Assembly: GCA_034440635.1 (NCBI GenBank)
Contig: JAOTON010001271.1
Span: 930,001 to 994,000 of the forward strand
From: Lepas anatifera
Lineage: Eukaryota; Arthropoda; Thecostraca; Lepadidae
Direction: 5' to 3'
Length of the DNA: 64,000 nucleotides
Part shown: positions 59,701 to 64,000 of the stretch, in pieces
How positions within the stretch are numbered: position 1 is the stretch's first letter
Layout: the number at the start of each line of letters is the position of its first letter
Notes under the pieces: generated by a model
Told to the model about the DNA's origin: nothing
Seen by the model: the letters and a program-made list of their open reading frames with translations, nothing else
Databases searched by the model: none
Made by a program: the position numbers and the translations under genes

Positions 59701-60225
59701 GGGAAGTCCGAATAGTCGGAATATTTTCACACCACTGGCTGCTAGGCTATCTGCTGCGCAACAGGCGCACGACAGGCGGCATCTATTATTTGTTGTTGCT
59801 GGTGGTGCCGGTCTCAGGGGATGTCCGTCCGCCCCCAGCGTCAGCCGCAACGCCGGTGGCAGGCGCACCAGCAGACAGACAGTGGAAGGTGCTTTGGATG
59901 CCTTTCCCAGAAAATAGAATTAAGCCGGCTCCGTCGCGGTGGCCGTGGAAGAGGTCCACCGTCTGAAATGCCAAACTTAGACTGTGTTGAAGATTCGTGG
60001 AAATTCTACCGTGCTGAGGATTGATCAGGGATATGTAAAGAGACTGCCAAATTCTGTGAATGTTTCTTGTTAGATTTCTCAAGTGCCACGTATTCAATGG
60101 TATGCTATAGGCACGTACTATTTACATCAAGCCGAATTTCATCACCGAACGGCTACAGCTATTTCATTCCTGTGACTAGATAATAACGAACATAACGTCA
60201 TCTCTCATAAAGAATGCCTCCTGTT
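56790..60225. other. Unassigned 3.4 kb with GC-rich patches
   Basis: No gene recognised. GC-rich patches at 57780-57935, 58955-59125 and 59815-59965 open frames on both strands. They could be exons or CpG islands, but no known domain or clear splice pair was found. Confidence 0.35.
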
Positions 60226-60232
60226 TCTCAGG

Positions 60233-60620
60233 TATAAAAACGATAGAGTGGCTGCATAGGCCGTCTATTTTGTTTCCTCCGCCGCTGCTAACTTCTCCCG
60301 GAACACCGCAACACGCCTATTCCATTTTCAGCGAAGGGGCGCTGACGTCTCCTATCTGGGCGGCGGGAGCGTGGCCAGCCCCGGGGGGCTGCCATATCAG
60401 ACTGTAGTCATTTCAATAGCCGGGCTGCCATATCCTGTCTAGGCCGATAGCCGCCGTGATGGACCATTCCGGGAGCCGTTCGATGCCAATAGACTCCAGC
60501 ATCACATGCGGCGGCTGATAAAACGGAGGCGGCGGCGCATCGCGCCAAAATCCCGCCGCCTCCCTCGCCGGCATGGAGACTGTGCGCACAGCTTGACTCC
60601 CGCGCGGATCACAGCATTTA
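60233..60620 (+). promoter_or_regulatory. Possible TATA promoter followed by a GC-rich leader
   Basis: TATAAAA (60233-60239) is followed about 30 bp later by a pyrimidine-containing start-like region, then by 300 bp of GC-rich, CpG-containing sequence. Spacing fits a core promoter with a first exon. No coding continuation was recognised, so this is weak. Confidence 0.25.
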
Positions 60621-62740
60621 TGCGGATAGTGTGGTGAGAGGACTTTGTGAGGTTTTCGAGCTATGTTCGCTAAAAAATTGGTTTGCAGTAGACTGACTTA
60701 CCAGTTTTAGGAGCAGCGACGATTCGGAGTTCATCGCCTTGTTGCACATCTGAAGTGAAACATTTGTGCTCCTTTAGCCTCTTCCGATATGAGCATGAGC
60801 TCCGTGACTCCAGCTGGCCGTTAATGAAGTTGTATTCCTTTGGCTTATTACGTTTCATATGAAATTCAGATCGATTAAATTCAAAACAGTGTAGGTTATA
60901 AGTGTAGGTGGGCATCTACTTAAAACCTGACATGCTGATTACGGTCTCAGAAGGCAATATGGTTCGGGTAACAATAAGTTTTCCCGGACTATATGGTGAT
61001 TATTTTAATTCATGTTTTTAGGTATGTAACAGGTACTAACAGGTACGGCCCAAATAACTGCTTCATTCAAATAAAAATAAAAAGGCAAATTTGCGTTGCT
61101 GCATTTTCTAGCAATAGTGATAGAAAAACTTGATTTACATGAAAGTTTACAAAGTGAAACATAAAAAAATACCTTAAAAAACGCTACAATATACTAACAC
61201 ATCTAAGAAAACAAGCTCATAAACTAAGAAACATAAAATAGGTATTTTTTCTCATCCCCTCTGACACTGGATAAAACACCATTCAGTCTGGGGTAAAACG
61301 TCTTTACTTAACACTGCAGACGTTTAGAGTGTTTCCAAAGTTTTCAGAACAAGAGCCTTCAGTGCCAGCTGCCATGTTTGTGTGGTTCACAGGGGAGGAA
61401 GAAACATAAAGCAGTCACACTCCAATACTGCTTCCGGGAGGAGAACTTACCGTGTAACTCGAAACCACGCAGTTGGGTCTCTTGGGAAGTATAAAATAGT
61501 AGTCTAAAGGTTTGGAAAACAAAGTTGAGCCATCCATTGAATCTGAAACAAAAGTACGATGCACAGAGTGCTCGGTACCAAGGCCCACTTTGCAGCTGCC
61601 ACAGAGTAACAGAATACAGCGCACTAGCTCGGCCAGACCATTGCAGCACCGTGCCGGAATTTCTGTCGGGGAATTGGGTCAGGCTGCCTCATATTGCACT
61701 GGCTGCAGCATGAATATTGGTTCCTGTCGCTCCGTGCCTGCTGACCGCGTTATTGGAACGGCCAGCCAGCGGCCTCAAATTTCAACGTCAGAGGCAATGG
61801 AAACGCAACGCAACGATGAAACCCCGGAATAAGTATCCAAAGACTGAGAATAGAGGTCCCGTGGGTATTGATGTTATATAGCTACCAGGCATTTGTCTTT
61901 CCGGCTTATCAGGTTTGGATTTGTAGTGGTCCTCTGTGATTCTGTTGAAGCTTGATACATTGAGAGACGGATTTGGGCAGAAATGGGCCGAGTGTTTATC
62001 AGTTATTGCCCCCAACAACCAGCAGCACATTTCAACCTCAATCCAAGTGCTATCGTCTAACAATAAAACTGTTACTCAAGTATTGTCTAGCTAGGGCTTG
62101 AGCGCGATGCCATCTTAGAATAGACGAGAACGTTTTAGAAGAGCATCAGTCTTAGCATTTTGACTGGCTTTGATTCTTTTTGGCCACTGAATTGAAAACT
62201 TGCAGGAAAATAATTTAATAATGATTTCAATACATGGTTTGTGGGTCAATGAATTATATATATTTTCACAAATATATAGTGATATTTGATACCTCTTCAC
62301 AAAAGCAGACATGGGTTGTCAACAAATCGAACGCTGGCGTTCACTCAGTGTTCTCTGGTGCATTCTGAAATGTTGTTTTCCACACTCTTCCCTCACAAAT
62401 TATTTAACTAACCAACTAACTTTAACTAAGACTCTTAACTAACCAACTCACAACTCTCACTAACAATCTAACTGCCCTCTTATACTTTTTCTCTCTTCCT
62501 CTATGCGCTGAAGAGGGCCACTGTAACCTCACCTCCTGGTTGCAAGGTAAAGAGCCCGCAACACCCTGGCCAGATGCTCAGCAGCAGTTTCTAAATAACC
62601 GGAAATTCCGGCTTAAATGAAGAAACTTGAGTAACGTAAGTAACGCGGACATTAGGTAACATGCAAGAAAATAAAAATATAGACTTCAGGGTCCTAGACC
62701 GTGGAGATGGCGATCTTCTTCACGCACCCCGTGAGTCCCA
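60621..62740. other. Unassigned 2.1 kb
   Basis: AT-rich and without recognisable genes; open frames at 61359-61832 overlap on both strands and show no domain. Confidence 0.4.
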
Positions 62741-62744
62741 AACT

Positions 62745-63160
62745 CCTTTGGCTGCAGCTGGCCCCCTGCGGTTCACCCGGGCCTCCTGTGGCTATCCAGG
62801 CACCCTTACATGCTTCTGGGCCCATTTTAGTTCACTTGGAAACTCTGCGTCTGCGACTGGGCCCCTCAGAACAATCCCGGGCCCACTGCTGGCGAAGCCG
62901 GGTCCCTATTCCCAGCCGTTGCAGGTAATTCCTCTGTAATCCACCCAGGACCTCTGTGACCCCTGTCGGGCCCCCTGCGGTTCACCTGGACCTCCTGTGG
63001 CTATCCGTGGCCCCTCAAATACTTCCAGGGCTCATGTTTCTTACTTAGGACCTTTGTGTCCGCGATCGGGCCCCTCACGATAATCTCAGACATATTGTGG
63101 CCGAAGCCAGTCTCTTACTTCTAGCATTGTGGCTACAGTCGGCCCTCTGACTTGCTTGCG
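62745..63160 (+). repeat. Two-copy tandem repeat, unit about 209 bp, GC-rich
   Basis: 'ccccctgcggttcacc' with the following 'cctcctgtggctatcc' occurs at about 62762 and 62971, with further matching blocks ('gggcccctca', 'aagcc'). The wording 'gggcccct' recurs, suggesting a shorter ancestral unit. Confidence 0.65.
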
Positions 63161-64000
63161 GGACTCCTTTGGTCTTGGCCCTCTGTGGCTACAACATCCG
63201 TCCCTGCTTGGGAGTAGTAGGGATAATATATGGAACTCCTAATTCAAGCAGGCCACAGAATACTGTATGCGATCTGAGATGGTCCCTATCAGTGACCCTA
63301 AACAAAATTTATACAGTCCCTGGATTTGTGGAGATCCAATCAAATGTTGAACGGATCTCAGGAATTTTAGGTCAGTTCATAGTGTTTTGGACTTGTGGGG
63401 GTCTGCGAATTTTTGCCCCCCCCAGAAGGGTGTTGACGTTTTTTTTTGCTCGCTGACAGACATTTTTTTCCAATTTTCAAGTGTATTTACGTTTTTTATT
63501 TAAATTTATACCTTGCAAGGCAGGGTCCCCAAAGCTATTCCGGACCCACTTTAGGAGGCCGGGCCACCTGTCAGGGATTGCCCCCCCTGAGCAATTTCTG
63601 GATCCGCCCCCTATTCAATTTGAGCCATATCTATCAGCCTTAACCATCAGCCTGAATTATAAAAATCTGTACTCTTATGCCTCACCGACTGTGCCTGCTT
63701 CAACCTTGGCTTCTGGGCTAACGTAGGTCATAGCCCGAGGCAGCGGCGTTGAAAACATGGGGTCTTATCGGAGAAATTTGGAAGTAGATGACACAGGGTC
63801 TATACTGCACTTCTTCCCACGAAAGTGGACTACATGCTTTACCACCTTCACTGAAAACGACCACCACAACTACTAACTTCATGAGACGGCATATATCATA
63901 CCAATCAGACTAGATGAGCATATATGCACAGTGAGTCTCATAAGCATCGTTCATGCCCTCGGATACAGGACCGTCCAGTCCAGAAAGTTTGCGGGTCCCT
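63161..64000. other. Unassigned window end
   Basis: No gene recognised. A 'ctggatccgccccct' phrase near 63598 resembles one near 250, perhaps parts of a common repeat. Confidence 0.4.

Overview
The window looks like repeat-dominated, non-coding DNA from an animal, probably an invertebrate. The grounds are Tc1/mariner-Tigger, RAG1/Transib-like and LINE (non-LTR) relics, a tRNA-derived SINE, many non-autonomous TTAA-flanked transposons, AT-rich microsatellites, and no bacterial operon structure, tRNA or rRNA genes. The species cannot be fixed from the sequence. No intact host gene was recognised; most long open frames are chance or lie inside repeats.

The centrepiece is a transposon of about 5.8 kb at 3204-9041. 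It carries one decayed transposase gene (4297-8763) of the RAG1/Transib superfamily. Its catalytic D-D-E positions and the CxxC plus HxxxxH zinc pattern are still legible. The ends are 33-bp inverted repeats that start with CACAGTG, the heptamer of vertebrate V(D)J recombination signals. A 5-bp target duplication (CAGCG, with CAACA on the other side) flanks it, and a related copy of its host repeat at 37516 shows the unoccupied site. Three later insertions interrupt the gene: a tRNA-derived SINE (4876-5065), an 837-bp TTAA element (5191-6027) and an unidentified 1.44-kb element with an AAGTC duplication (6700-8142). Removing each one with a single target copy keeps the reading frame.

The rest is largely a nest of TTAA-flanked non-autonomous elements. 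Family A is about 820-850 bp, with termini CACGCGCATTGACGGGGG; there are full copies at 5191, 9060, 12629, 26243 and 34209. Family B has termini CCCTYGCCCCGG, with copies at 1537, 34116, 35606, 43230, 47878 and 52868. Family C has GGCCATCGATGGCC near its ends, with copies at 20624, 31905 and 46749. Family D has a GCACTGGAGGGGG end, with copies at 54480 and possibly 11028. Family E has termini CCCTATTTCCAA, with one copy at 53069. They sit inside each other up to three deep, always at TTAA, which is piggyBac-type target choice; no piggyBac transposase was seen here. All except E are packed with AGGTCA/TGACCT hexamers.

Other contents are LINE relics (13920-15080, 16954-18151, 24286-27590, 45700-46531), a Tigger/pogo relic with a PHD-like finger (22655-23275), a pair of roughly 0.9-kb inverted repeats capped by (AT)n (19690-22499), a 4 x 152-bp tandem array (29717-30324), and several near-perfect hairpins. 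Long stretches (for example 37690-43225, 48495-52860, 56790-62740) show no recognisable gene; any exons there cannot be called from sequence alone.
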